Shown here piece after piece: positions 1 to 12,227 of a stretch of 64,000 nt of DNA; within the stretch, counting starts at the first letter, position 1; the number at the start of each line of letters is the position of its first letter. This DNA comes from Conoideocrella luteorostrata (taxonomy: Eukaryota > Ascomycota > Sordariomycetes > Hypocreales > Clavicipitaceae): positions 1 to 64,000 of the forward strand of contig JASWJB010000234.1 in assembly GCA_032433595.1 (NCBI GenBank), in the 5' to 3' direction. The notes beneath the pieces are model-generated. The model made no database searches. It saw only the letters and a program-made list of their open reading frames with translations, and had not been told where the DNA came from. The translations under genes and the position numbers were made by a program.

Positions 1-1614
1 ATGGATGGCAAACAACCAAAATCACTCCTGCGAGTTTGACGATATCTGGCAAAAGTCACGCAAGCTATGCCGAGATGAAGCTGTATAAAAAAAAAAAAAA
101 AAAAATCAAGTTGGATCATATTTACGTAATTTAAGTAGCTTCTGCTTTCGATGAAATGTGCATGCAATTGAACACAGTTGTCGTCCCTTCAGCCCTGGGA
201 CGTACGGCCGGAGTTCTTAAACACGCTCGAGGTGAACATTGGGCTGTGATTCCTGCTCGCAGTTTAGTTAGCCCTTGCCGTTCTGCAGGCCACCTGCCAA
301 CATAAAACATGGCGTAGCCGGAAGCCGCTGTTGATGTGTACTTACGATCCTCAAATGGCGTCATATTTCTCGCGGCATCGTCTCACCATGGAGTTCGACA
401 CTGCCGTGTCCTTTCTGGGATCCGGCGACACCGTTACTGCATGAACGCGTCAAAACATAGACGTTGCTTAACCACTTTACGCCTGTACGTACGACTGTAC
501 GGCGAGTATGCGTTTCGAGATGGCCAAAACCAGCTGGTTTGTGCGTCGGCGGAATGCAGACAGATCGGTCACATCGTACGGCCATACTACGGATGACAGA
601 TATGGACAACAGACGGCGGGCGATTGATGCAACAGGCTTCTAGAATGATCGGAAACTGCCCGATACCTCCTGTTTTATTACCTTTTTATTACCATTTTCG
701 GTAGTCGCTTCGAATACATTAAGGCTTGGCTTCCTCAACAAGGCCTGTGCGGCCACGCTTCGGCAGAGGGCATCACGCCAGTTGCACACGTGTGAGTCAA
801 CGTGGCAATCCCCGTCTTATATGCAACCAAGCATGAATATAGTGGATATCCACTGCAGGGTTTTTCTTTTCGTACGCAATTAAGCTCGTCACGCGCCTTA
901 CTTAATGTGGTTTCAGCCTCCCCCCAACAAGTCCCGTTTAGGATGTTTGAGGTGAACGTCGCGTATATCAGTGGGGATCATGAGAGCAGCTATTACTGAT
1001 CAGACTTGAAACTAAGCTGCATTGCCGAGAACTGAAACTACCGAACCTACTATATCATATTTTTCTGTCCTGTTGGGGCCCTGGGCACGAGCTACGTCGT
1101 TCTGGGTTAGTCCGTAGAATGCACGCATCCAGTGTCTCATCCCTGTATAATTGCTTCTCAAGACAGCAGCATATGCAGTGGACACACGGTGATTCCGAGC
1201 CAAGAACAACCAAATCACGTAGAGTGGTGGTTCGGAATCACCATTGGGATGCTGTAGGCTAACGTCGGAAAATGTGCATTCCGCAGGTTGGTTCGTTCCG
1301 TTTCCTTTACCTGGTGTGATGACATGCTGTGTGTTTTGTGTCAGCGGCGGATGGACGCATGATTATTACGCAAGACTTTTTGAAGGAATTGACTCCTAAA
1401 CGCGCTAAGAAGTCGAATATCACAACCATAGCGCCTTCAAGAAGATCGGTGATGCGATTGTTATGCTGTCCAGAAATGTATAAAGTCGGGAGAAAATCCC
1501 CCCCTGGAAGACGATGAGATAAGGCATCAGTAGCACGATCATCTTATAAGAATTCTTAAAGCGCATCACACCTTTGCAGTACTGCCTTTTCTTTCAAATA
1601 CACCTCCATCAGCA
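1..1614. other. Gene-free left end
   Basis: I see no supported gene. A run of 19 A lies at 87-105. Short open frames here have no recognisable domain and lack fungal splice or start context. A 53-bp element bounded by 10-bp inverted repeats lies at 1189-1241 and is listed separately. The last 100 bases form the lipase promoter and leader. Confidence 0.6.
1189..1241. repeat. 53-bp dispersed element with perfect inverted ends
   Basis: GTGATTCCGA at 1189-1198 is the exact reverse complement of TCGGAATCAC at 1232-1241. The interior shares the string CAAGAA-CAACCAAA with a second copy at 6504-6558. It may be a very small MITE-like or hairpin repeat. Confidence 0.5.
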
Positions 1615-2081
1615 ATGCTCAACGTCAAGATGAATGCCGCTGTGGCCTGCCTCAGCTTGGCTGCCATGAGCGTCCCAGCTGCGGCTCAGGATTCAGCTTT
1701 GTTGAAGCGCTTCGACACCTTTGCTCGGTTCTCTACGTCATCTTATTGCACACATCTTGTAGACGGGAGTGCCCAGTCTACAGTGTGCAGCTTCAAGGAT
1801 CGGGCGACGTGTGCTGAGCTTTCCGACGCAACCAGTCTCATAGAGTTCACCTCTAACAACACAGTCTCTGGCAATATTGCGGTTAGCAATAGCTCGAAGC
1901 TGATAGTGGTGAGCCTCAGAGGAACTGACGTAACAAGCTTTCGAGACGTCATGAGCGACCTGAAGTTTTGCAAACGGAAGCCAAAAAACATTTTTGGCGA
2001 CGCATTTCGAGGGTCAATCAGGGCTCTCTGCGGAATGCTGCCATCGTAGGTCCCGCCATGCTACTGCCTTTCCTTGCGCAA

Positions 2082-2125
<44 letters not shown>

Positions 2126-2832
2126 GAAAGACTTTCTGACCAACACCCGCGACCAGGAGCCCCGACGACGTCAAAGATCCTATTCTCCCTCTTTGCACAG
2201 GCTGCGAGGTTGCCACCGGATTCTGGAACGCTTTCCAGGGCATTAAAGTAGACATGATGAGGGTTGTCAAGGAGCAGAAGAACAAGCACCCCGACTTCTC
2301 GGTGGTAGCGACAGGCCACTCGCTCGGTGGTGCTGTCGCAACTCTGGCCGGCGCATATCTCCGCAAAAGCGGCATCAACACTGACATTTACACGTTTGGC
2401 TCCCCACGCGTCGGGGACGAGCCTTTTGCGACCTTCGTCTCCAACCAGCCCAATGGCAAGACCTTCCGCATCACCAATGGCGCCGATCCGATCACGGTTG
2501 CGCCGGGTCTGATGGCGGGCTATGCCCATACTACGCCGGAGTTTTGGTTTCCCGACGGACTGAACAAGCCGAGCACTATGAAGGTGTGCGTTGGCGTGGC
2601 GAACAAGACGTGCAGCGCTCAGTTTCTGTTCAACCTATTCAAGCTTGACGATCATGATGGTAGAAAGTACTCCAGGGGGTTTGATGCCTGCGCGGCGAAC
2701 AAGAGGAGCTCCAGTCTCAGCATGCCCGATGTGGTCACCAAGCCAGAGTCCGATGAATGGATGCGTGTTGGAGTTCTGGACAATAGCACTGTTCCTATTA
2801 CGAATGAGACCCTGCCTGTTACGAAACGATAA
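1615..2832 (+). CDS. Secreted class 3 (alpha/beta-hydrolase) triacylglycerol lipase
   Basis: It encodes an extracellular lipase that would hydrolyse acylglycerols. The first 25 residues are a signal peptide (hydrophobic core ending AAAQD). The conserved block VVSLRGTD precedes an intron. After it come LCTGCEVATGFW, the nucleophile elbow GHSLGG (about 2314-2331, catalytic Ser), the aspartate motif NGADPIT and the histidine motif AHTTPEFW, so the triad is complete. The intron 3-prime end is well supported at 2156, with a branch CTGAC at 2136-2140 and CAG at 2154-2156. The donor is uncertain. GTAGGT at 2046 is the best site (368 aa, 27 extra residues). GTTTTG at 1965 fits the family spacing better (341 aa). 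A (TC)n tract fills the intron. Met at 1630 is an alternative start. The C-terminal 60 residues are a species-specific tail. Confidence 0.82.
2091..2121 (+). repeat. (TC)n microsatellite in lipase intron
   Basis: About 15 TC units followed by T5. It lies between the likely donor and the branch point, so it serves as or extends the polypyrimidine tract. Confidence 0.95.
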
Positions 2833-4822
2833 GGGTTCTGTCGATACTGCTCGGTGAGATTGGGTGGTCGGGATTTTAGATGGTTGGGGGCGATATAGAT
2901 TCAGATATGCACAGAAGTTTTAGAATATAGAGGCTTGGTCGGACTTTGACATTTTTGTTTTACTTTATTCAGTTAGATTGAAGAAAAGTACTAGTTTCCT
3001 TAGATTGCCTGACAATCCTCTTTCCTGTTGCTTTCACTGCTTCACAATCTCGTCCTCAGTCCGTCCTGCAGAAACTATAAACGTACAGAGCAACACGTGT
3101 TGCATTATAAGCCTTAATTGTACCTCGCTAAAAACAATATTTAGTGAGCCCATGCTCTTGTACTTTAGAGTAGTGGATACTTAACGTGATAATAAGATTT
3201 AAGGGTAGTGTAAGTCACGATTCCGCAGTCACTCTCTTAAAAAGAGTGAACAGATTCAGGGAGGTATTGTCGTTTCATTAACAGCTGTGATTGATACCGT
3301 GTGTCGGTTTGCGCGTAGATTCTGTCGCACCGAAATTGGAGTTGCTAGTGATCGCTTTTCAAGTTCAGCTATGGCCCTTAAATTGTTGCGTTGGTTATAT
3401 AAGCCACTACTTGCCACTACTGGAGTGACAGGTGGTTGGCCTACAATTTGTTGCATAGTCGAACGGATAAGAATTCCGACATAAATAGGCTCATGTTTTG
3501 CTGTGATACACTAACACTGGGACGATTGCCAACTAAGCGTTTCATCGTTGCTGTTCTGTGTAGGAAGGGCTTTGCTTTACTCAATGGCTTGGCAGAATTA
3601 AACTAATAGATATTTGATCCTATAACTGCTTAACTTGTGGATTATAAGTACCTGCTTCGGATAACTAATTGAGAAGCTCTTAAAGCATTTGATTAATTAT
3701 ATCTTGAACACTGGAAGACCGTCTATCTTGTTATCTCGCAAGTTTGAAGAAGTACGCGGTCCAGAATTTGCTTTGAGCCGCCTGAACTACCATGCAGCCG
3801 TCACTTGTCGTGGAAGTGTGGTTTTGCGGCCACACCCCCTTACTGGTTGCCACATAACTATGCTTGCTTCCCTACGTCGTACTCCGTACGGAATAATCTG
3901 TTAGTTAGTTACTCCGTAACTCACCGGACGCCGCGAAACCCGTGACAAGCGGCGAACCCCTGCCACCCTGATGGTTTTGCCGTCGGACAACTCCCGTAGT
4001 GGAGGACCGTGGGATACTGCGCCTTGATTGGTACCGTAGTGGCTTTCAGGCAAAGCTGTAGCTCCGAGCTACATACCGAACTCATGACAGGCTTCGCAAC
4101 TAAAAGGCAAAAAATTAGCCAACATGTACGGAGTACTCCGTAATTCAAAGGTTTTCCCTATGCCGTCATCCAGACTGGTGACCAACCATCGTGGCCTTGT
4201 GGTCGGCAAAGAGGAACAGATCTTCATGTGCTCCGTACGGGGTACCAACTTCGTACTTCCAACATAACTTCAAGGCGTAACGAAACAAGTTCGCGCAAAC
4301 ATGGGCGGCAGTCACCATGCGCCTCCCGGGTACTCAGTTGAGTGCTCCCTAATTCGCCAATGTTGTTAGTATCGCTATACTAACCGGGGCGATGTGAGCC
4401 ATGATGGTCAGATGAACACTCGCAGCGGTCGCCCGACTGTGGATCCTCGGCAATCGAAGCAGAGCATGGCTTGCATGATGATTGAACACCGGCACAGGGC
4501 TAGGAGGTTCCTATCAACAAAGCTTAATTCTGCGGATCCCAAGGCTGTGCTTCGTACTCCGCAGTATTCAATACGACTCTCTCTTTTTGGTTCATGGCAT
4601 GCGACCATGTAATTACGTCATTTGCATTGTGCTAGAGTAAGTCTTGGAGAAGTGGAGCACCGTGGGTTATTCTCAGGGCTGTGCTGATGGTCCACCGCTG
4701 AGCAACCAAAAGTTCCATTCAGTTCTCGCGAATAGCTACAACCCAGCGGCAGCGCTGTAGTCGCAATCTGCTTCTCAACGCGCGTCACCTCTGGCGCTCT
4801 ATCACGCTGTCATTGGAGAATC
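2833..4822. other. Intergenic, partly AT-rich
   Basis: No gene is supported. The stretch 2880-3700 is AT-rich with no coding periodicity that I can follow. From 3880 to 4560 the 9-mer TACTCCGTA or its complement recurs (3880, 3910, 4127, 4134). The 15-mer CCAAAAGTTCCATTC at about 4707 recurs near 6614. Confidence 0.55.
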
Positions 4823-6313
4823 ATGCCCATCTATGCGACGAAACCAAGAAAGAGAGCGTTTGCTCCCAAAGTTCACACAGGTTGTCTCACGTGGTAGGTT
4901 CAACCAGCACCCACAGTAGGAACGCGGGACCATGCTGATCGGCAAAGCAAAAAGAGGCGGAAGAAATGCGATGAAGAAAAGCCAACGTGTCGTCGGTGCC
5001 GAGAAGGAAAGTTTGTTTGTGATGGATATTCAAAATCAGGGTCCCTTGTATCACCTGTCAGGAACGAAGCCCGGGTCGAGTTTGCGTCGCGCATGCCACT
5101 ACCGACGGACTGCAAAATCCCCGGGGATGCAATGGAACAGTTTTACATCAATCACTTCTTCGCATATGCCATCGATGATCTGATGGCAATGCCTCACTCA
5201 GAACCGTTATGGACTAAGTCAATCATCAATATGGCTCACGACCACGCCTTCATTCAGCCTGCCCTTGCTGCTCTCGGCGCCGGCCATTGGCAATTCGTTG
5301 CGAGAGCGGACAACAAGTCTTATTTGCGGACTTTCATTGCCAACCAGTACAGCACAGCTATTAAAAAGCTAATCCCACCGGTGTCGATGGCTATGCCCGG
5401 GGATATTGATCCTATACTTACGTGCTGCCTCTTATTCGTGCTTTTGGAGAGTATGTGCGGGAACCATGCCGAGGCATTTCGACATCTAAAGGCTGGATCT
5501 GACGTGATTGTCGATTGGTCGTGCAAAGCGGCCTCGAGTCGGCCATCGAAATGGCTTGTTTTCATCTTTCATCATCTTGGGACCCAAGCAACGATTTTTG
5601 CCGAGCGCCGCTTACTTCCAGACCTCTTGCCGTATCTCCCACGTGATAAACCTACGGTGCGGTTCAACACCATAGACGACGCCGATGACGCACTGGGCGA
5701 GCTCGACAGCATTTTAAACCACATTTGCTGGGATCTTCCGGCGTGCTGCTGCGGCGTCGGGCGTCCCGATACGTCTGCGTGTGCGAAATGTCAACGATGG
5801 AAAGAGCTCCAGCAGCTCATTATGGATTGGAGCACCCACTACCGGTTAACGAAAGTGCAATTGAGTGAGGAGGAGTACGAAGACGAAAGAGGGTGTATGA
5901 TGTACCTGGACCTTTTGGAATCAATATGGCTTGGGATTATGAAATCGGATGCGTTCGGCAGAGGCAGAAATTTGAAGTGTGAAGAAATCGCCCAGGTCCT
6001 AGACCAGATTGAACTCATACTCTCACAATCAGCACCACAGCCTGTTTTCACTCTCAGCGCTGATGTCATCCCATCTATCATCCACATGTACCGATGCTGC
6101 CCTGATGTCAAGTTGCGTCGACGGGCAATCGCACTGTTGCGGTATCAGAAACGTCGGGAGATCATGTTTGACAGTAACCAGGTGTCTGTCTTTCTCGAAA
6201 ACCATCTCGGCCAGCTGTCTCTGGATAATCCCCCTGAACTTGCCATTGGCCCATCACATCGCCATGGGTCTTTATTTGAACTAAGATCGCCCACACTGTT
6301 TTTATTCCAGTAA
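4823..6313 (+). CDS. Zn(II)2Cys6 transcription factor with fungal-specific regulatory domain
   Basis: Predicted nuclear DNA-binding regulator, 478 aa in two exons (4823-4893 and 4948-6313). Exon 1 starts at ATG 4823, reads MPIYATKPRKR and ends with GCLT plus TG. The 54-bp intron (GTAGGT donor, TGCTGAT branch, AAG acceptor) splits the second zinc-cluster cysteine codon TG|C. Spliced, residues 21-48 give C-x2-C-x6-C-x6-C-x2-C-x6-C with the basic KKRRKK stretch, all six ligands present. The 400-residue remainder begins VRNEARVEFASRMP and continues through FFAYAIDDL and LTCCLLFVLLE, typical of the regulatory region of the Fungal_trans_2 class. Starting at the downstream ATG 5093 would miss the zinc cluster. 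No pathway gene adjoins it, so its targets are unknown. Confidence 0.88.
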
Positions 6314-8195
6314 ATTATCTATGGCTATGGCAAGGCCAACATGTTTCAATGGTACGCAGTACTCCGTACGGTAATAAATATAATGAATTAATCTCGGGAC
6401 AGGACACGTTGGGGGGTTCCGTCGGCAAAGATGCGTCTCGGACCCGCGGGGATTTTTCGGTGACCCGCGCAGCCAACCAAATCGAGCACAGTGGGCCTCC
6501 AGTAATTCCGAGTCAAGAAACAACCAAAAAAAATCGTGTGGTGTGGTGTCTCGGAATTGCTGCCGGGGTACGGAATACGGAGTACTGCCTTTGCGAAGAG
6601 CAGCGCCACCCAAAAGTTCCATTCCATTACTGTAGAAACTGTGTGATGAACGAGGAGCCTTCAATTTGAGCAGTTCTATTGGCTCGAGAGAGCAGTTGTG
6701 ACATGAGGAGACTACCGCAGCAAGCTGCACATGATTTGAGATTTGAGCCGGTCCTAGCGCGGGTCTGGGCGAGACGGAACCAGCACCTAAACAATAAACA
6801 CGAAGTGCGGGTGTGATTCCCGAAACGCTGGCCAATCTCTGCCCACCAAGAATCCTGCATACGGCATGCACTAACTATACCTTATCCAGCTGCCAAGAAT
6901 TCAACCACGATTATTTGCCCCTGCCACACGATGTACCCCGGTAGCCAGAGCCGCTTACATGCCTGTAACAGGCTTAGAAGCCAAGACTTACCTACCGTCC
7001 GTCTTCTGTGACGGGATGACAGAGGGGAGAAAAGGGTCATCTTTGAAGATGCGCACCGAGACTCACCGCAGTTCCCCCTCGTCCGGTGGCACAGACACCT
7101 GCGGAGTACTCCGTAATCCCTGGCGGGAAAACATTGGCCAGCCCTCCAGGGACCGCGCCCGACAAAAATTCCAGTAGACTTGAGACATGCACTAATATCA
7201 TTTGATTGAATTGGGCAACATTGCGCGCTGCTGCGCCGCCGTACCCGTGGCAGGGGTGTGCGGTTGGCCATACTAGTTAGCACATTGGAACATTTGGTTG
7301 TTGTACGGAGTACTAGTACAGCACCGTGCATGCGGGCCAGGATGTCTGTCCAATCAGAGATGCCCGGGCGTACAGAGCGGGCGGTACGTTGCCCAATGTC
7401 CGGCTAGTTTGGTGTATCCACAGGGCTGAGTCGGGCCAGAAGTTGGGGTTCGTGGTTGGATGGCGACGGCAATGGCCCCTTCGCGTGACACAGAGCAACC
7501 ATCCCACGCCGCTTTCTGCAATCGTTTAAAAGCCAACACATGAACCTGACAGCTGCCTTCATGTGTCGTCTGGCATCTTTCTCGCCCTTGACTCACTTGA
7601 AAACCCGAGTATCCGCCGCCAGAGCCGCCCTCTTGGCGGTGTCGTGTCGGTCAGTGACGGACGCCGGTTGACCACCAGCCCGGGGGTATTCGCAGCCAGC
7701 CAACGCTTCGAAACGGCACGCAGCGCACACTTGACGCATGGCTTTCTGCCTCGGTTCAAGCTTGATGGGCCAGAATGAGCACCTGCTCATATTTGTTTAT
7801 TCTGAAATCCCGTCGCAATCTTTGAACAACGACTATACTGTCGGATCTTGCCACTGCCAATCTATGGGCTCATCTTGAGTAGCACCAGCCAAGAAGGCGC
7901 GTATTTATCTGCTCTCCGGGTTTGGATTTCTCGACAGAGGAACAAAAAAGACCGTATGTCTGTGACTCTGATTTTAGAAGGTAACCCTCCCCTCCGCCGA
8001 GCGCACTCATTTCATCTTCTTTTCCCATCTTTTCTTCTCTTTTCCTTTCCTTTCCCGAGACTCCGCTCCGCCGTCACGTTACTGCTCGGTTAAGAGAACC
8101 AGACACGACGAAGATACGATAAAATAGTCCCATTGGAAGGTTCTGACGCAGAAATAGATCAGAAAAGACACCTGGGAAACCGAAACGTTGTTGAA
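6314..8195. other. Intergenic with motif copies and a CT-rich promoter
   Basis: No gene is supported. Long open frames on the minus strand across 6302-6871 have no domain. TACTCCGTA or its complement occurs near 6360, 6576, 7107 and 7304. A pyrimidine-rich tract at about 8005-8065 is a typical fungal core-promoter feature for the next gene. Confidence 0.55.
6504..6558. repeat. Second copy of the 55-bp inverted-end element
   Basis: AATTCCGAG at 6504-6512 pairs perfectly with CTCGGAATT at 6550-6558. The interior CAAGAAACAACCAAA matches the 1189-1241 copy almost exactly. Confidence 0.5.
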
Positions 8196-8867
8196 ATGCA
8201 AGTAAGCGCCAATAAGCAGCGGCCGCATTACCGCAACTCACCTACTGCTGAACCTATTCCGCCGACTAATTCGAGGATTTCTCGTGGGAAGGGGCGATCG
8301 AGACATGGGGCCTGCGGAGATTCGTCTACGCGGCAGCGCGAAAGCACACCCAAGCGACATGGAGACTTTGTGTGCTCTGGGAAGCTCGAGTCCGGTCGTA
8401 GCTGGGGTTGCGGCAAGCGTTTCACGCGGGTCGACGATTTTGCACATCATGTGAGAAGCAGCACGGGCCGGAAGTGCATTCAGGGCCTTTACGACGAAGA
8501 GCTTGCTAAAAAGTCTCTATGGTTGGATCCCTCAATCAGGCAAAGCTCAGCCGATTCGATGTTTCTGGAAGACGATATATCAATGAAACCAGTGGCTGGC
8601 ACTGGCACTGGCGACCCCCAAGTACCGCTCATCCAGACATCGAGTCTGTCGTCTTTGTTTCCTCAATTTGATAACTTTGAGTCAGTACATAGTTCTCCCA
8701 CAGAAGCGGATGTCCTGTCTAGCGACTTTTTCATGGACTTACTTGGGGCCGGAAGCATGCAGTATGACGAGGATGTGCACATGGCGGTCCCGGGAGCATC
8801 GTATGCGTCCTGGTGGCAATCCTACCGGTCTGCGATGTCCGCGACGGAGAATCACAACTGCGTGTAA
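8196..8867 (+). CDS. CCHC/C2H2-type zinc-finger protein
   Basis: A 223-aa open frame from ATG 8196. Residues about 55-95 hold the fungal finger FVCSGKLESG, then WGCGKRFTRVDDFAHHV and GRKCIQGLYDEE. These are two cysteines, a histidine and a terminal cysteine spaced as in the second finger of fungal calcineurin-response-like C2H2 factors. The C-terminal half is acidic and serine-rich (SSDFFMDLLGAG, DEDVHM), which would suit an activation region. In relatives this finger usually sits near the C-terminus of a 500-700-residue protein, so this may be a short paralogue or lack 5-prime exons. A GTAAGC just after the start codon is a possible donor, so the 5-prime structure is uncertain. The function is inferred from the finger only. 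Confidence 0.55.
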   Translation: MQVSANKQRPHYRNSPTAEPIPPTNSRISRGKGRSRHGACGDSSTRQRESTPKRHGDFVCSGKLESGRSWGCGKRFTRVDDFAHHVRSSTGRKCIQGLYDEELAKKSLWLDPSIRQSSADSMFLEDDISMKPVAGTGTGDPQVPLIQTSSLSSLFPQFDNFESVHSSPTEADVLSSDFFMDLLGAGSMQYDEDVHMAVPGASYASWWQSYRSAMSATENHNCV

Positions 8868-9829
8868 GAAGAAGTGCAGGAAACTGTTCAAAAACCGATG
8901 ACCGACCAAAGTGGACTTGGTGTCTTTCCGTTGTAGGGTTCACAACATATTTCACGGCGAGGCTTGCTCAAGAACTAGTAAATTATACGCCGTAGCTGCA
9001 ATTTTACAGATTTATATTCTCGGATGCTGGACTCGAAACGAGACCAAGGGGACTAGATGTCATATTAGCCAAAATATTCAAAATGATTCGTCTTCGCTTG
9101 TACCCTTATTCTGGTAGTTTTCGTCCAATCTAGGTATTTACTTTGTATATGTAGATGGCCGAGGGAGCTGAAACGACTGATTTGGCATCCATCGTTGCAG
9201 TATTGCACAACGACCGGACTTGCAGTTAATATTCAACCCCATGGGTGCTACTGATCGCACCTGAGGAGAGGATCCAGCGCCAATGTGCTGCCACCAAGAT
9301 TTCGCTGTGGAGACAGGACCAGTTTTCTCTCGAAATTTCAGCCAATGTGGATGCTTTAAATGAATGAAGAGTCTCGTCTGTAGGCTTGCAAGTCCGAATA
9401 TTCTTAGTAGACACTGTGTCTCACACAAAATAGCTTAGACGGGGGCTCCTTCTCGTGGTAGTTATACCCTGCAACACACTGCTAGCATGTCCATATTATT
9501 GCTCACGGGTTGAGAACACCTGGTTGGCTGTATCGAGGAGACTACCAACGAGTATCGTTTAATTCGTTACAGGGAATGCTGTGAGCTATGTTAAAGAGCT
9601 CGGCAAGTGGGACACACTCACACTCATCGTTAGTCTGAAATTGCACCGCGTGCTTAACCAACAGGTACTTGCATGATATTGGTCTCCTGCACATAGAGAG
9701 AGAGAGAGAGAGAGAGAGCTACTTTGCCTGTATACTATAGACCAAGCCTCTCCTGCTACAATCGTCAAACCAATCCACTGGCTTCCCTCCCCTCGTCTGG
9801 GCTTCAGCTCCCCGCGGATGATTTGCAAC
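8868..9829. other. Intergenic
   Basis: No gene is supported. The only feature I see is an (AG)12 microsatellite at 9695-9718. Confidence 0.6.
9695..9718 (+). repeat. (AG)n microsatellite
   Basis: Twelve uninterrupted AG units. Confidence 0.95.
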
Positions 9830-10650
9830 GCTCGCCATGCTGCCCATTTTGTCCACGAGGCACAGCTCGTCTCCTTCACCGGCTTGTACTACTGGAACCA
9901 AGCCGCCACCGCGGAGTCTGCGCATCGAGGCACTGCCCCGCGGCTGAAGCAAGTCGGCCACGATCTGGCGCGGGACCGACGCCTGCTCACCGGCGCGCCG
10001 CGATCAAGCGAAGCAGGGGCCTCCGTCTACTCGACAATTGTGTCTCTAGCGTTGAAGATGGCGCATCCCGCTTCCAGCTTGACATAACACTGGTTCACCA
10101 TGGCATTTTCGAAGCCGGCTGGGAGAAATCTTCAGTTCGCCCACAATATTGAACAGGATTGTCATCGTGCCGATACTGTGTGGCCGCCCGAGCGTGATGC
10201 GATTAGACCAGAGGCTGGATTGTCACTACATGAGAAGGTGGCGCACCGACTTCTCTGATATATCATGTAGTTGGATGAGCACCCTAAGTGCTCCGAGGTC
10301 AAGGGCTAATTGCTTATCGAGCGCCGCGAGAATGGGGTCCGCCACCGAGTGCGTATCTCAGATGAATTGGCAAACGTTATCATGCTTGCTTTCATAGGTT
10401 CGGTAGTTTTTCAGGGGCGCAATTTCCTGGCATGTTATCCTGCTTGATAGGGTACAGCTCCATGCGGTCGTCCTTGTCGTCGTCGGTCTTGAGCTTGCTC
10501 AGTGGCTCATATCCGCGCCAGCTCTCGTCAGTAGACTGATCCGGTAACTGCCGCGGACATGTTTTGGAAGGTTGTCTCCCACCCAGCGAGGTCGTAGCGC
10601 GGAGACTTGCAAGCGTAGTTGTTTGGGGTATCCTAGTCAAGGGCAACTAT
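9830..10650 (-). pseudogene. Decayed 2-oxoglutarate/Fe(II) oxygenase (isopenicillin-N-synthase-like)
   Basis: Read on the minus strand in several frames, fragments follow the family order. First is RGYEPLSKLK followed by DDRMELYPIKQDN near 10,420-10,530. Next is an alpha-helical piece ADPILAALDKQLALDLG near 10,330. Then comes HT followed by MTILFNIVGELK near 10,140-10,185, corresponding to the HxD iron-ligand strand; the Asp position is altered here. Next is GCAIFNARDTIVEWTEAP near 10,030-10,085, which matches the segment before the distal iron-binding His. The His-containing strand is not recognisable. Stops and frame changes separate the pieces, so no functional protein is possible. The identification rests on motif order, without alignment. 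Confidence 0.55.
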
Positions 10651-12227
10651 GTCGGCCATAAGGTTGGATATTCTCGCTACATCCTAGAGGACGACCCTAT
10701 CCTCATCCGAGCCTTTCAAATCTAGCAAGACAAACCCCTACTCACGGCATGCTTTGAATAAACCGTTTGGACTCGGCTTTGTTGCTTTGTTGGAGTCCTT
10801 GGAGTGACACATTACATAGAGGAATCTAAGGGGTGTCAGAGGGAAGGCAGGAACCTGATCAAAATTCTCGGTGGTTGGCATCGTGAGGAGTCGTGCAGCG
10901 CAGTGCTGATAACTCATTCGCATTCATAGCTGGAGGTAAGTAGCAGAAAAGCAATTTTGTGCTTGGAGACGTCATAACGGCTGTAGGCTCAAACTAGTAC
11001 TTAATAGATGGCTTAATCTTACATGCATTAGATTGCCGGACGTCTCCTATAAAATTGGGATTGCAGAAAATGAAGCGGAAAGAAGGTATTATAAAATTAT
11101 ACAAATCTCCGGAACAGTAGAAAGGGTAAGGAAAAGAAATGAAAAGAACAGGCAGGTATACGGAGTACATGACCAAGATTGTCTTGTATTGCCGGAAGAA
11201 GTCTATATCTGTAGGCAAAATCTGGCCACTGTGCATTTCTACACAATACACAAGTAACTAATTTATGGTTAAGCCGTGATTAGAATTAAACTGCTGAATA
11301 AAGTGACTGCAGTCGCTATACCTCAACACCTACAATAATAGTGGTGGTTGCTGTCGTGGTGTGTGGAGGAATCCCATTCCACATCCTTCGTTGTACTCCA
11401 TAAAATCAGTTCAACTTATTGAGTGTTTCACGAGTTGGACGTGCACCTCGTGGATTATGCCCGGCTGAGCGCGTCAAGTAACTACTGGCTGTGCGGTACC
11501 ACGGGTCAGTTTGGTAGGACAATTCATGTAGAGGGGAAAATCGACACTGTTGAGTTAAACTCGTAAAATAGGCGAAAGACTCCCGGTAAGGCTAAAGGCT
11601 GGGAGTTCCCGCACGGAACCGGGAGCCAAAACCTAAATACGGAGGAACTAACTAGTTAGTTGTTGATGAAGAATGGAAAAGTAGTCTTAGTAAGGCGGTG
11701 GATGGCGATCGAGGCCCGCCTCCACGTTGGGCCTGAACGGCAGCCGTAACTGCATGAGACAAATGCACTTTATTAATAGCGCAGGGCGGACTGACTTGCC
11801 CAACGCAGCGCTTCCTATAAGCACTAAGCCGCTTCTGTCTGCTGACGAGGTCATTCGACCAAAGCTAATCTGCATTATCGTGCATGGGAAACTGTGCACC
11901 CTTGCCTAGCGTTGCAATTAGACAATGATTGCCATGGCAGCTGAGAACTGCCGCGACGCTAAAAGCTGACTTCAATTTATAGCGTGCAAATAGCCTCGCA
12001 GAATGAGAGCCCAAGCTCGAAATTGAACATTGATAATCGGGGCGAGTCCCAATTTCTCGTCGCGCCGAGTTTTCCCTCTTGCGAGAACAAACAACGTCTG
12101 CGTAGCCAGGACGCCCCCTTCCCTGCTGCAGCATTGAAGGGCGCACTCGCACGCGACCTTGCGATTGATCGACCTCCAGGAGCATCGTGGAATCAAAGGA
12201 ACTGATACTCAGTGCAGACGAGCGACG
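10651..12227. other. Intergenic
   Basis: No gene is supported. 11,000-11,330 is AT-rich. One TACGGAGTA motif lies at about 11,159. Short open frames on both strands overlap each other and show no domain. Confidence 0.55.

Noticed and set aside
6302..6871. 189-codon open frame on the minus strand
   Set aside because: No domain or biased composition, overlaps a dispersed repeat and motif copies, and crosses the 3-prime flank of the transcription factor gene.
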